From the NCBI GenBank assembly GCA_964581165.1, contig CAZOMM010000013.1:1-34119 (forward strand): a stretch of 34,119 bases of DNA, read 5' to 3'. The position numbers and the translations under genes are program-made. Numbering within the stretch: position 1 is the stretch's first letter; each line of letters opens with the position of its first letter. Source of the DNA: CAZPAN01 sp964581165. Lineage in GTDB: Bacteria; Actinomycetota; Coriobacteriia; Coriobacteriales; CADBOM01. This document shows, piece by piece, positions 16,302 to 24,897 of the stretch. The notes under the pieces are model-generated. The model made no database searches. It saw nothing but the letters and a program-made list of their open reading frames with translations, and had not been told where the DNA came from.

Positions 16302-17402
16302 ATGGATATCAAAGCCGTAGTTAGTCAGGAAGTCGGGCAGTATTCTTTTGAAACCGTCGAACTAGCTGATCCTAAAGAGGGCGAAGTTCTGGTAAAAATT
16401 CTCGCTTCGGGAATTTGTCGTTCTGACTTTGCAGTGCTCCACGGTGTCGTGCCGATGCCTCGTCCTACCATCCTTGGCCATGAAGGTGTAGGCGTTGTCG
16501 AGAAGGTTGGACCTGGAGTTACCAGTCACAAAGTTGGCGACCGAGTAGTAATCTGTCTGCCGTTTTGCGGTCACTGTCCAGAGTGCGAAAGTGGAGATAC
16601 CTTTATCTGCGAGAACGGAAACGATTTTCTCTTCAAGGGAGTCTATGTTGATGGAACCTACAGAGCCTCCTTTGAGGGCAAAGAGGTTTCTGCAATGTAT
16701 ATGCAGGGTTCTTTTGCAACCTATGCTATGGCCTCTACAGATTGTGCCATCGTTGTTGACGTTGACGAAGATAGCCTCAGGGGCCTGTGTTCCCTTGGTT
16801 GCGGCGCTATGACTGGCTCTGGCAGCGTTATCGAAGGTCTCAAATGTGAGGAAGGTTCCTCGATTGCAGTCTTTGGATGCGGCGGAGTTGGAATGGCCGG
16901 CATCATGGCAGCTAAAATCTGCGGCTGCGATCCTATCATTGCTGTGGATATCTTTGATGACAAGCTAGAGATGTGCAAAGAATTTGGTGCAACTCACATT
17001 GTTAACTCCAATAAAGTAGATGCAATTGAGGCAATCAAGGAAATTACAGATGGCAAAGGCACCAATTATAGTCTCGAGTGCACCGGTGTTCCAATTGTCA
17101 TCAAGAATGCTCTCGGGTGCCTTGCTAAACTGGGAACCTGCCTGCTTATCAGCGTTACCGGAGATGCTGAAGTGCCGATCAACCTAGAGTTTGAGCTGAT
17201 GAACCCCTGCAGAATGATCAAAGGTCTTGCCAAGGGCGGCGTAGATCCTCGCGAATTTATCCCCAGAATGGTTGAGTACTACAAGAAGGGCGAATTCCCC
17301 ATCGACAAGCTCACTCAGAATTATGCGTTTGAGGATATTGCTACCGCTATCGAAGATATGTCCTCTGGCAAGGTTATTAAGCCGATTTTGGACATCGCAT
17401 AG
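16302..17402 (+). CDS. Zinc-dependent medium-chain alcohol dehydrogenase
   Basis: This is an NAD(P)-dependent oxidoreductase of 366 residues. Catalytic zinc ligands are C39 (GICRSD) and H60-E61 (LGHEGVG), with C166 (LGCGAMTG) as the likely third ligand. The structural zinc site is complete: C89, C92, C95 and C103 in CGHCPECESGDTFIC. The Rossmann motif VFGCGGVGMAG lies near 189-199, followed by an acidic residue after strand 2 (VDIFDDK), which favours NAD over NADP. It most resembles aryl/benzyl and class III-like dehydrogenases, but the substrate cannot be read from sequence. TTAGGAGCAAAAGT precedes ATG 16302 and supplies a good AGGAG. It is a single-gene unit ending at the terminator at 17484-17550. 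Confidence 0.93.
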   Translation: MDIKAVVSQEVGQYSFETVELADPKEGEVLVKILASGICRSDFAVLHGVVPMPRPTILGHEGVGVVEKVGPGVTSHKVGDRVVICLPFCGHCPECESGDTFICENGNDFLFKGVYVDGTYRASFEGKEVSAMYMQGSFATYAMASTDCAIVVDVDEDSLRGLCSLGCGAMTGSGSVIEGLKCEEGSSIAVFGCGGVGMAGIMAAKICGCDPIIAVDIFDDKLEMCKEFGATHIVNSNKVDAIEAIKEITDGKGTNYSLECTGVPIVIKNALGCLAKLGTCLLISVTGDAEVPINLEFELMNPCRMIKGLAKGGVDPREFIPRMVEYYKKGEFPIDKLTQNYAFEDIATAIEDMSSGKVIKPILDIA

Positions 17403-17410
17403 GCTAGGTA

Positions 17411-17480
17411 GCGCGTGGACTTAGCGGTGCGTAGGCTTGATGATGCGCGGACTTAACGGTGCGCGGACTTAGCGACGCAT
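17411..17480 (+). repeat. Degenerate ~16-30 bp repeats after the dehydrogenase gene
   Basis: GGACTTAGCGGTGCG recurs three times (from about 17417, 17449 and 17465) with small changes. The block resembles the gene's own end GGACATCGCATAGGC, which contains the TAG stop, so it may derive from it. Confidence 0.6.
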
Positions 17481-17483
17481 AAG

Positions 17484-17550
17484 CAGCAAAAAAATTAAAC
17501 TGACAAACGGCTCGGATACGCCTAAACAAAATCCGGGCCGTTTTTTGCTG
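17484..17550 (+). terminator. Intrinsic terminator after the dehydrogenase gene
   Basis: AACGGC-T-CGGAT (17506-17517) pairs with ATCCG-G-GCCGTT (17531-17542) and is followed by a T run. An outer stem CAGCAAAAAA (17484-17493) with TTTTTTGCTG (17541-17550) can form instead, or in the other direction. Confidence 0.85.
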
Positions 17551-17588
17551 TATAAACTTTGAGTCTTTTGTGTTTTAGCTGGAGCATT

Positions 17589-17617
17589 TTGGCCTAAACA
17601 GCACAAAATGGTAGAAT
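17589..17617 (+). promoter_or_regulatory. Promoter predicting a leaderless mRNA for the surface protein
   Basis: TTGGCC (17589-17594, 4/6) and TAGAAT (17612-17617, 5/6) have an ideal 17-bp spacer. The expected start site, 7-8 bases after the -10 box, falls on or beside the A of the ATG at 17625. No ribosome-binding sequence lies before that ATG. Confidence 0.65.
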
Positions 17618-17624
17618 CTCCGCG

Positions 17625-20507
17625 ATGCAAAAACGACCAGACATACACAACAGTGCATTAACACTTAGGCTTGCTACTATTCTGACAGCAGTGCTGTTTC
17701 TTCTACTTTGCAGTTCGTTTACTGCTTTTGCAAGCCAAAGCTCCTATTCTGCCAATAATCAGAACGATTCAACTGAGGTACCTTCAGCAGATGCAACTGA
17801 AGATGCCTCAGAAGTATCTTTGGACTACATAACTTTAAGTCCAATCTCCAAACTCGAAGATATCGATATAGTTTTTAATAACATCTCGGATGTTATCGCC
17901 TTAATAGTTCAAAACAACTCCACGCTAAATAGTTCTAGTAGCACAGACGACTCAAACTCCAGCTCAAATTCCAATAGCCAAGATCAATCTACGCAAAGCA
18001 CCCGAGAATTAAGTGTGTCGTGGGATCAAAGCATGTCTGAGATTGTCTATAGCGGCAATCCTGTCAGCATTACTCCTGTACTTGGCAATATTGCCGAAGG
18101 AGATGACGTTACTGCGATAGTAGAAGAAGGCGACGAAGTGCTTCCTGGAATCTACAGCGCAAAAATTGTGAGTCTAGATGGAGAGGATGCCGATAAGTAC
18201 AGCTTGCCCGATTCTGGCCTAGAGTTTGCGTATGAGATTGTTCAGGCTGAGCCTGAGTTTGTTAGCGCCGAGACCGTGGAACTGGTGTATGGGCAAAGTC
18301 TAGACCAAGCCACAGACTTAGAAGCCGTGTTTAACGATGTAGATGGCAAACAGCTTTCTGGCACCGTAAAACTGTCTGATGATCAGGATCTATCTTGGGT
18401 GCCTGATGCTGGCAGCTACGAAGACAGTGTAGAGCTTGTATTTAGTCCGGATGATTCTGCCTATACTACAGTTTGTTTTACAGCCACTTTAGAAGTTTCT
18501 CCACGTCCCCTTGCGGTTAGCATCGCCAATATCACCACCACCTATGGTGATCCATTCCCAGATAGCGGAGTTATTGAGCTAGATGTGGTTGAGGATGATC
18601 CTAACTCAGGTCCGCTGTATGGGGATACTGCAGAAGATTTGGGCTTGACTGTTGTTTATGGCATAAATGGCTTGGAGATCTCTAACTATCTCTCGTCCGA
18701 TCAAACAAGCGAACTAAACGACACAGCTGCGGGCCACTATGTTCTTAAGCTAGATGACGCTCAAATAAATCAAAACTATTCCGTATCTCAGACCGTCCTT
18801 GGTTCTTGGACAGTGGAACCAAAAACTGTTGGACTAGGCTGGAGCAACACCTATGCAAGACAGATAAGCGATGGCTTGGATGATCCGGTAGCTTATGCCA
18901 CAGGCCTTATCATAGGATCCGATGGCGAGCTAGACGATGTGCAAGTTAGCACGAGCAGTCCTGTTCAACTTGTAGCCAATGATGATGACTCGGGAGATAA
19001 CAGCTCAGAAAATGACAGCTCGGGCGTTTATGAAATCTTGGCCTCGGAACTTACTGGAGAAGACGCATCAAATTACAGCCTGCCAGAAAATACCTCCTGT
19101 GTTTATGGGCTTAGAAGCGCCAATGCTCAGGCAATGTTTCCAAAGTATGCACAAATTACCTACGGAGACTCACTTGCAAGCGAAGGCATTTTTAAATCAG
19201 GATCTGGCAATGGAAGCTTTAGCTGGCTTACAGACAGTGACATTTTGGTAACAAACTCAGATGGCGAGACAAGCACATACAGCCCCGATGATGTTTTGCC
19301 CGTTGGTACCTACACCCTGAGCGGTTCTATGATTTTTACCTCAGTAAGTTCTACTGATGACACTACTTCGACAGAAGCCACACTAAGCGCAGAAGTAAGC
19401 ATTGAATTGCATGTTACGGCTATGCCTTTAAGTCTCCAGATATCAAATGCAACAAGCATCTATGGAGATGAACTACCCGAGATCACAGCCGAAGTGATAT
19501 CAGGCAGTCTTGTTGGAGATGACCAGGCGCTAGATCTGCTTGATATTTCGATATTTAATGAGAATGGAGAAGAGGTAGATCTCTCGTCTTATGACAACGA
19601 GTCCAAAGATGGGCAAAGTTACAATTCTGCGCCAGCAGGTAGCTATACACTCACTGCAAATCCCACTGATGAGGCCTTGGAAAACTACGAGATTACAGTG
19701 CTCGATGGCAGTCTTGAGATAGAACCAAGAACTGTAGAGATTGCCTGGTCTGGCTTTACAGAAGACGACGGAACAGCTTTGGTGTATGACGGAACGGCTA
19801 AAGAGGTTGTAGCTAGTGTTTCTAATCTTTTGCCCGATGACAATGTCATTGTGAGCTTACAGGGCGGAGATTCCATAGACGCGGGTAGCTATGTAGCAGT
19901 GGTTACAGGTCTCGAAGATGATACTGAATCTGCAGGCACTGCTTCTAATTACGCGCTGCCTCAGACAGGAAGCAGCGAAACAGAAAGCCTTGTGCTCTCT
20001 TACACAATCGAAAAGGCCGATCCAGTAGTGGAATTTCCTAGTGGTGGACTTATCGTCTCAGGAAATCAACTAAGTACCGCAAGCTTTAGCTTTGAAGGTT
20101 CTGCAAATGTAGACGGAAACTTCTGGTTTGTCTCGCCTAAGCAGGTTCTCGAAGATGGCACCGTTCAAGTTTTGATGAGTTTTGTTCCTAGCGATTCAAA
20201 CAACATTAGCTCTGTGGTAGGTTTGGCATCTATTACTGCTGTTGAAGAAACAGAAGACGAGAACTCAGACAAAGAGAGCACAGAAGTCGCTACTGAAGCA
20301 GTTAGCTATGTCAATCCAGATGCAACTGGTGGGATAACAACAATCTCTGATCCGGCAGATCTAGCCCAAACTTCTGCCTCAGCCACGAATCAAACGGTCC
20401 TAATAGCTGTGCTTGTAGCTGCAACTGTTACTGTGCTTTACATAGCCTATGTAAAGCACAGCATATACAAGCATCAAAAATTCAGTGAATTCAGTAATTA
20501 CTTCTAG
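17625..20507 (+). CDS. Large MBG/YDG-repeat surface protein with C-terminal membrane anchor
   Basis: The 960-residue secreted protein has a signal peptide at 1-36 (hydrophobic core 17-35, cleavage after AFA). A Ser/Asn/Asp-rich stalk follows to about 128, then a modular body. By eye three module types alternate: A (YDG-like, 129-206, 401-498, 703-797), B (208-292, 503-597 and a partial 799-872) and C (MBG-like with TTYGDPFPD or SIYGDELPE, 295-398, 600-700). The order is A-B-C-A-B-C-A-B. A membrane helix at 924-942 and a short basic tail anchor it; no LPXTG motif is seen. MBG and YDG domains are bacterial beta-sandwich modules of surface adhesin-like proteins. The role is inferred to be structural or adhesive. 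It is a single gene between a terminator and a convergent HIT gene. Confidence 0.85.
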   Translation: MQKRPDIHNSALTLRLATILTAVLFLLLCSSFTAFASQSSYSANNQNDSTEVPSADATEDASEVSLDYITLSPISKLEDIDIVFNNISDVIALIVQNNSTLNSSSSTDDSNSSSNSNSQDQSTQSTRELSVSWDQSMSEIVYSGNPVSITPVLGNIAEGDDVTAIVEEGDEVLPGIYSAKIVSLDGEDADKYSLPDSGLEFAYEIVQAEPEFVSAETVELVYGQSLDQATDLEAVFNDVDGKQLSGTVKLSDDQDLSWVPDAGSYEDSVELVFSPDDSAYTTVCFTATLEVSPRPLAVSIANITTTYGDPFPDSGVIELDVVEDDPNSGPLYGDTAEDLGLTVVYGINGLEISNYLSSDQTSELNDTAAGHYVLKLDDAQINQNYSVSQTVLGSWTVEPKTVGLGWSNTYARQISDGLDDPVAYATGLIIGSDGELDDVQVSTSSPVQLVANDDDSGDNSSENDSSGVYEILASELTGEDASNYSLPENTSCVYGLRSANAQAMFPKYAQITYGDSLASEGIFKSGSGNGSFSWLTDSDILVTNSDGETSTYSPDDVLPVGTYTLSGSMIFTSVSSTDDTTSTEATLSAEVSIELHVTAMPLSLQISNATSIYGDELPEITAEVISGSLVGDDQALDLLDISIFNENGEEVDLSSYDNESKDGQSYNSAPAGSYTLTANPTDEALENYEITVLDGSLEIEPRTVEIAWSGFTEDDGTALVYDGTAKEVVASVSNLLPDDNVIVSLQGGDSIDAGSYVAVVTGLEDDTESAGTASNYALPQTGSSETESLVLSYTIEKADPVVEFPSGGLIVSGNQLSTASFSFEGSANVDGNFWFVSPKQVLEDGTVQVLMSFVPSDSNNISSVVGLASITAVEETEDENSDKESTEVATEAVSYVNPDATGGITTISDPADLAQTSASATNQTVLIAVLVAATVTVLYIAYVKHSIYKHQKFSEFSNYF

Positions 20508-20590
20508 GCTTTGACTGCGGCTTTAGGTTCTAGCTGCGACCTTGGATTTTGGCTACAGTTTTAGGCTTTAGACTTTGGCCGCAAGCCCAG
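20505..20590 (+). repeat. Degenerate repeats after the surface-protein stop
   Basis: TTCTAGGCTTTGACTGCGGC spans the gene's last Phe codon and TAG stop. It is echoed by TTCTAGCTGCGAC at about 20528, and then by repeated GGCTTTAG and TTTTGGC words. A small CCCAG-ATT-CTGGG hairpin (20586-20598) follows; it has no clear T run, so I do not call a terminator. Confidence 0.55.
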
Positions 20591-20608
20591 ATTCTGGGTG
20601 CAAGCTCT

Positions 20609-20950
20609 TTAAAATCCCGTAATAGCTTCACCGCCAACAACATGGATATGCAGATGCTTTACAGTTTGATTGGCATCTGGGCCAGTGTTGATTACAGTTC
20701 TAAATCCAGAATCGTGAATTCCAGTAGCATCGGCAACCTTAGGCAGTAAAGCCATAAGCTCACCAAGCAGCTCTGCCGGAACAGAATCATTAAGACTCTC
20801 GTAGTGATCCTTGGGTACCACAAGTACATGTACGGGATACTTAGGCTCGGCATCTTTAAAAACCGCGATATGCTCAGTCCCTATTATCATATCGGTCGGA
20901 ATCTCTCCATTAGCTATCTTGCAAAAGATGCAATCTTCATTCCTTGCCAT
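20609..20950 (-). CDS. HIT-family nucleotide-binding protein
   Basis: This is a histidine-triad hydrolase, probably acting on purine nucleoside phosphoramidates or related nucleotides. The protein of 113 residues starts MARNEDCIFCKIANGEIP, typical of the HinT branch, and carries the triad KHLHIHVVGG near its C-terminus. The zinc site of HinT-like members (CxxC and upstream His) is partly visible as CIFC. I chose ATG 20950 because GGAGG lies five bases upstream; a reading from 20962 would contain that ribosome site. It is convergent with the surface-protein gene. Confidence 0.92.
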   Translation of the reverse strand: MARNEDCIFCKIANGEIPTDMIIGTEHIAVFKDAEPKYPVHVLVVPKDHYESLNDSVPAELLGELMALLPKVADATGIHDSGFRTVINTGPDANQTVKHLHIHVVGGEAITGF

Positions 20951-21003
20951 TCTTGCCTCCATCTGTACTTTGCCTATAAGCAGGACCTATAAGTAGGGTT
21001 TTA

Positions 21004-21303
21004 CTAACTTAGCTTTTCGTCCACATCATCGCTAGAATCCGGCTCCAGCTCACCTAAGAGCACTGTAACCTTTTGCTCAGCCTGAGAGATCTTCTCCTGC
21101 AGCATACGCAAAAGCCCAACTCCCCTCTCGTAGCGCTTAAGACTCTCCTCGAGTTCTAGTTGGTTTCCTTCAAGATCTCTGATGATCTGCTCAAGCTCTA
21201 CCAGACCTTGGTTAAAAGTCATTGAATTATCTGCATCTTTGGCAGCTTTAACACCATCTGTAAACTCAATTTGTTCCTGCATAGTCTCGACGTCTGTACT
21301 CAT
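21004..21303 (-). CDS. xseB: Exodeoxyribonuclease VII small subunit
   Basis: This is the small helical subunit that, in several copies, assembles on XseA to give the single-strand DNA nuclease. At 99 residues it is slightly longer than usual because of an N-terminal extension of about 28 residues. The family core runs FNQGLVELEQIIRDLEGNQL and LEESLKRYERGVGLLRML, two amphipathic helices. It follows xseA on the same strand after 109 bp. Several ATGs occur in the first 28 codons, so the true start could be further in. Confidence 0.92.
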   Translation of the reverse strand: MSTDVETMQEQIEFTDGVKAAKDADNSMTFNQGLVELEQIIRDLEGNQLELEESLKRYERGVGLLRMLQEKISQAEQKVTVLLGELEPDSSDDVDEKLS

Positions 21304-21369
21304 ATAAAGCTCCTATCAAAACTCTCAGCCAAGGTGATAATCACCGTTTGTTTTAGCATACTGCGCAGC

Positions 21370-21406
21370 CTTTTATGGGAGGCTATATATTACTTTTATG
21401 GAAGGC
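21370..21406. repeat. 23-bp-period direct repeat between xseA and xseB
   Basis: CTTTTATGGGAGGC (21370-21383) recurs as CTTTTATGGAAGGC (21393-21406), with TATATATTA between them. It lies in the 109-bp spacer that separates two genes normally overlapped or adjacent. Confidence 0.75.
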
Positions 21407-21412
21407 AGTACA

Positions 21413-22711
21413 TCACTCTCGAGTCTGTATGTCATCTACTGTGCAGTCCAGCAGTCCATCCGATAACATCACGCTAATCTTTTCTCCAGTAGCTGTATTC
21501 GAAACACTTGACAGCACATGGCCATCGCTGTCATAAGCCGCCGCATATCCCCTAGAAAGTATTGCCAAAGGCGAAAGATCTCCCAATCTAGCAGCGGATA
21601 GAGCCAGTTTTTGCTTGGGCTTGTCAAGCATTCGCTCACCAATATCAAGCAGCGAAGCAGCTGCAGCATCTACGGCTCGTCTGTCTGCCTGTATGGCATT
21701 AGGGATAGCTCTTGAAAGCTTTTCGGCATCGATATCAAGACGCATAAGATAAGTTGCAAGCAAAGTATTGGGATCACTAAAGATCGGACGGCTTGCAAGC
21801 TGAGCTAAATAATCAGCAGCGGAACTTGTTTGTGAGCGCAGGGCCAAAGTCATGCGCTGGCTTGCCTGATGAAGGCTTTTTACAATCTGGGAGATTTCGA
21901 TAGTGGCAGACTCAGCAGCAGCTGTGGGTGTAGAGCAACGCAGATCGGCAACCATGTCGGCAATGGAATTGTCTGGCTCATGGCCGATTCCAGTAATCAC
22001 CGGATGCTTGCATGCCGCCACCGTCCTTGCGACCCTCTCGTCGTTAAAAGGCATAAGATCCTCATAGGATCCACCACCTCTAACCAACAAGATCACATCA
22101 CAGTCTGAGTCGTCTGCAACCCTGAGTCCCTCTGAAATCGCAGCAGCTGCCAAATCTCCCTCAACAGGAATCCCTGCCACGTAAACCTCTACCTGCGGTG
22201 AACGCCTGCGAAGAGTACGCAGCACATCGTGTATAGCTTTTCCTCGAGGAGAAGTGACTACTGCGATCTTTGATACCAATTGAGGAATTGCTTTTTTGCG
22301 CTCGGGGCGCATCAGGCCTTCTGCTTCGAGCTTTTTGGCAAGTTGAGCAACCTTAATGCGCAGATCGCCCTCGCCTGCAAGCTTGATAGAACGAGCAACA
22401 AAGTTCATGCGGCCCTTTGCGGCGTAGAGCGAAAAAGCCCCGGTAATTTGCACAAGCATTCCCTGGCGCAGCTTAATGGGGTCGCGAGCAAAATCGTTTT
22501 TCCAAATCATGCAAGGCAGAGCAGAATCGGAATCGGTGAGGGTAAAGTACACAGCCTTATAACCCGGCTTGTCGGAAAACTCCGAAATCTCACCTTCGAT
22601 ACTAACGCGGATGCCTTCTAGGCTGCGTTTTGCCAAGTTAAGAGCCTGAGAAACAGATAAAACGGCTGACTTTGCAGCATTTTCTTCCTTGCTTGCAGCA
22701 GCTCTAGTCAC
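21413..22711 (-). CDS. xseA: Exodeoxyribonuclease VII large subunit
   Basis: This is the catalytic subunit of exonuclease VII, which degrades single-stranded DNA in both directions and acts in mismatch and damage repair. The 432 residues show an N-terminal OB fold at about 20-115 (IEGEISEFSDKPGYKAVYFT), then the catalytic domain with IAVVTSPRGKAIHDVL near 165-180, LLVRGGGSYEDLMPFNDE near 222-239, and GIGHEPDNSIADMVADLR followed by STPTAAAE. The start is GTG at 22711, overlapping the YugP-like gene by 8 bp, so translation is probably coupled. Confidence 0.95.
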   Translation of the reverse strand: MTRAAASKEENAAKSAVLSVSQALNLAKRSLEGIRVSIEGEISEFSDKPGYKAVYFTLTDSDSALPCMIWKNDFARDPIKLRQGMLVQITGAFSLYAAKGRMNFVARSIKLAGEGDLRIKVAQLAKKLEAEGLMRPERKKAIPQLVSKIAVVTSPRGKAIHDVLRTLRRRSPQVEVYVAGIPVEGDLAAAAISEGLRVADDSDCDVILLVRGGGSYEDLMPFNDERVARTVAACKHPVITGIGHEPDNSIADMVADLRCSTPTAAAESATIEISQIVKSLHQASQRMTLALRSQTSSAADYLAQLASRPIFSDPNTLLATYLMRLDIDAEKLSRAIPNAIQADRRAVDAAAASLLDIGERMLDKPKQKLALSAARLGDLSPLAILSRGYAAAYDSDGHVLSSVSNTATGEKISVMLSDGLLDCTVDDIQTRE

Positions 22712-23393
22712 GACGACCAGCCAATCCTATGTAATAAAGAAGTTGCAAAATCGAGGCCAAAGCCGATGCCACATATGTCATAGCTGCAGCAGTAAGCACG
22801 CTTCTTGCTCCTGAATATTGCTCTTCTGGAAGCATCACAATGCTTCTAATAGAATTCATCGCCCGCCCCGATGCATTAAATTCCACAGGCAATGTCACTA
22901 TCTGAAAAGCCACAACACAGGCATACATTGCAATTGCCGCCCAAACCAAATTGAAGATATTGAGTATGAAGCCCACAACTAAAAGGATCATCCACAAATT
23001 AGATGCCAAATTAACCACAGGCACCACGGCCATGCGGATCTTAATTGGTGCATATCCCTTGGCATGCTGAACTGCATGTCCTGCCTCGTGGCAAGCAATT
23101 GCTGTGGCAGCAACCGACGTAGAGCCATAAACGCCCTCGGACAGATGCAGGGTAGATGTTCTTGGATCATAGTTATCGGTAAGCTCACCTGCGATTCTTA
23201 CCACCGAAACATCATAAAGTCCGTTAGCATCTAGCATTCTGCGGGCCATTTCGGCACCGGTTATGCCCGAACGCGCAGGAACCTTGGACCATTTTTTGTA
23301 AGTACGATTGATCATTGCTTGAGAACCAAGCCCTAAGACTAGCGTGACCACAATTATCAATAAATACGACGAATCAAAAAACATCTCATACAC
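22704..23393 (-). CDS. YugP-type neutral zinc metallopeptidase, membrane bound
   Basis: The 229-residue protein has the zinc-protease motif HEAGH (H102, E103, H106) after a conserved TLHLSEGVYG region. Membrane segments lie at about 10-24, 127-150, 152-175 and near the C-terminus. The C-terminal part VEFNASGRAM near 178-187 is also typical; its acidic residue is the likely third zinc ligand. The family (DUF/peptidase 'YugP') is widespread in Gram-positive bacteria, and its substrates are unknown. It lies directly upstream of xseA with an 8-bp overlap and is separated from the RNase D stop by about 95 bp of tandem repeats. Confidence 0.92.
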   Translation of the reverse strand: MYEMFFDSSYLLIIVVTLVLGLGSQAMINRTYKKWSKVPARSGITGAEMARRMLDANGLYDVSVVRIAGELTDNYDPRTSTLHLSEGVYGSTSVAATAIACHEAGHAVQHAKGYAPIKIRMAVVPVVNLASNLWMILLVVGFILNIFNLVWAAIAMYACVVAFQIVTLPVEFNASGRAMNSIRSIVMLPEEQYSGARSVLTAAAMTYVASALASILQLLYYIGLAGRRD

Positions 23394-23409
23394 CTCACAT
23401 CGTTGTTAT

Positions 23410-23539
23410 TCCGCAGCTAGATTTTCGTCCGTAATCGTTTCCGTCCACAATCATTGTTGTTCCGCAGTTAGATTTCTGCCCGTGATCTCTACGATCCTAA
23501 GAGCCTCTCCGCAGTTAGAGTTCCGTCTACGATTCTAAG
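23410..23539 (-). repeat. ~47-bp x3 array derived from the 3' end of the RNase D gene
   Basis: Plus-strand units TCCGCAGTTAGAGTTCCGTC... (23508-23539, fully coding), TCCGCAGTTAGATTTCTGCC... (23461-23501, containing the stop) and TCCGCAGCTAGATTTTCGTC... (23410-about 23450, non-coding) share a beginning and an ATCGTAG or ATTGTGG-like end. In the second unit the reading frame is shifted by one, which creates the TAG at 23489-23491. The duplication therefore appears to set the present C-terminus. Confidence 0.8.
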
Positions 23540-24640
23540 AGTTTCTCCCCCATCTAAAAACGAAAGAAGCTCCCTTCCAACAAGCTCAAATCTCCAACCG
23601 CGTAGCAAATCGAGTTTCTCTCGTTTGCCACTGGCAAGTGACATTAAATCGTCGTGTGTAGCCAACACCTGAGGAGCTATGTTGTTTTCTCTGGCTCTAA
23701 GTCTAACCAAGCCCATCAACACATCGCTTATAGCATCTGCGCCCACAGGAGTATGAACCCTTTTGCCCTTAGAAGGCCAAGTAGAAGGATCACTCTTTTT
23801 GCCCCGCTCAATTATATGCACAAGATTTTGAGCCATGGTCTTGTTTAGCTTTTCTCGAGTTCCACGAATCCGATAAAGCTCTTCTACAGTTTGGGGTTCT
23901 ACGCGGCTTATTTCGACAAGCAATTCATCTGGAAGCACCCATTTTCTTGGAATATTGCGTCTTTTGGCAATTTTTTCACGCCAAATTGCAATGTTGGATA
24001 CATGGATAAGCTGAGACCTAGGGAGCGAATTGCTTTTTTTAACCTTGTGCCACAGTTCAGATTCGGGACGTTCAAAAATCTTGGGATCAGACATGCGTGC
24101 GAACTCATCGTCGAGCCAATGTAAACGACCCATGTCTTTGAGTTTACTGCTTAACTGATCGTACATTGGAATGAGATAGCGCACATCTTCGAGCGAGTAT
24201 TTAAGCTGACTCATCGACAGCGGTCGCAGCGTCCAATCGGTAAGAGAATCAAGCTTTTTAAGCTTAACCCCGCATAACTCCTGAACCGCCGTAGCATAGC
24301 CAACCTGCTGTGACATACCCAGCAAGGGCGCAGCAGTTTGAATGTCAAAAACAGGAGAGGTAGCAACTCCGCAGTTATGAAAAAGCAGCTCGCGGTCTTG
24401 GCTTCCTGCATGAAAGATCTTTACGGTGCGGGGATCTGTAAGAATGTCTGCTAAAGGCGAAAGATCACCGATAGAAAGAGGGTCGAGAACAAACTCAACA
24501 TCGTCACTAGCCATCTGTACCAAGCAAAGCAACGGATAGTAAGTTTTATCTCGCATAAACTCGGTATCTATGGCCAGTGCTCGACAGCCCTCGATACGCT
24601 GGAGCATCTCCAGCATTGCCTGTGTATTTGAAATCAGCAA
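23489..24640 (-). CDS. rnd: Ribonuclease D-family 3'-5' exoribonuclease
   Basis: This enzyme trims 3' ends of structured RNAs such as tRNA precursors. The DEDDy exonuclease domain covers about residues 1-185: ALAIDTEFMR (D25, E27), FHAGSQDRELL near 95-106, and YSLEDVRYLIPMY (Tyr and Asp of motif III) near 168-180. An HRDC domain follows at about 210-285 (REKIAKRRNIPRKWVLPDE, then LYRIRGTREK). Length of 383 fits the family. The last 20 codons overlap a tandem repeat that continues into the spacer. Start ATG 24640 lies in a divergent region with the lipid kinase gene. Confidence 0.93.
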   Translation of the reverse strand: MLISNTQAMLEMLQRIEGCRALAIDTEFMRDKTYYPLLCLVQMASDDVEFVLDPLSIGDLSPLADILTDPRTVKIFHAGSQDRELLFHNCGVATSPVFDIQTAAPLLGMSQQVGYATAVQELCGVKLKKLDSLTDWTLRPLSMSQLKYSLEDVRYLIPMYDQLSSKLKDMGRLHWLDDEFARMSDPKIFERPESELWHKVKKSNSLPRSQLIHVSNIAIWREKIAKRRNIPRKWVLPDELLVEISRVEPQTVEELYRIRGTREKLNKTMAQNLVHIIERGKKSDPSTWPSKGKRVHTPVGADAISDVLMGLVRLRARENNIAPQVLATHDDLMSLASGKREKLDLLRGWRFELVGRELLSFLDGGETLRIVDGTLTAERLLGS

Positions 24641-24704
24641 ATAAAACTCCCAAATAGTTCCCGTATAGTGGATGTTCCAAATAGCGAACGTTACAAATAG
24701 TGGA

Positions 24705-24794
24705 CGCTGCGCCTATTGTCCTGGCTAACGCTGCGCCTATTGTCCCGACTTCCGCCTATTGTCCTAGCTAACGCTGCGGCTATTATCCCGGCTA
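24705..24794. repeat. 20-24 bp x4 tandem array between rnd and the lipid kinase gene
   Basis: Units start at 24705 (24 bp), 24729 (23 bp), 24752 (20 bp, 5' shortened) and 24772 (23 bp), with core CGCTGCGCCTATTGTCC. An older-looking CAAATAGT repeat precedes them (24645-24700). Both sets lie in the divergent 257-bp gap; the plus-strand promoter may be TATAGT (24856-24861) with no good -35 box. Confidence 0.85.
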
Positions 24795-24897
24795 TTTTTA
24801 TCAATTTAAGCCATTCTCCGGGATGAAGCATTGCGTAGTTTAGGCCCGGTTAAGCTATAGTGTCTAAGTTATCTTATCCAAAACAAGAAGCGATCTT

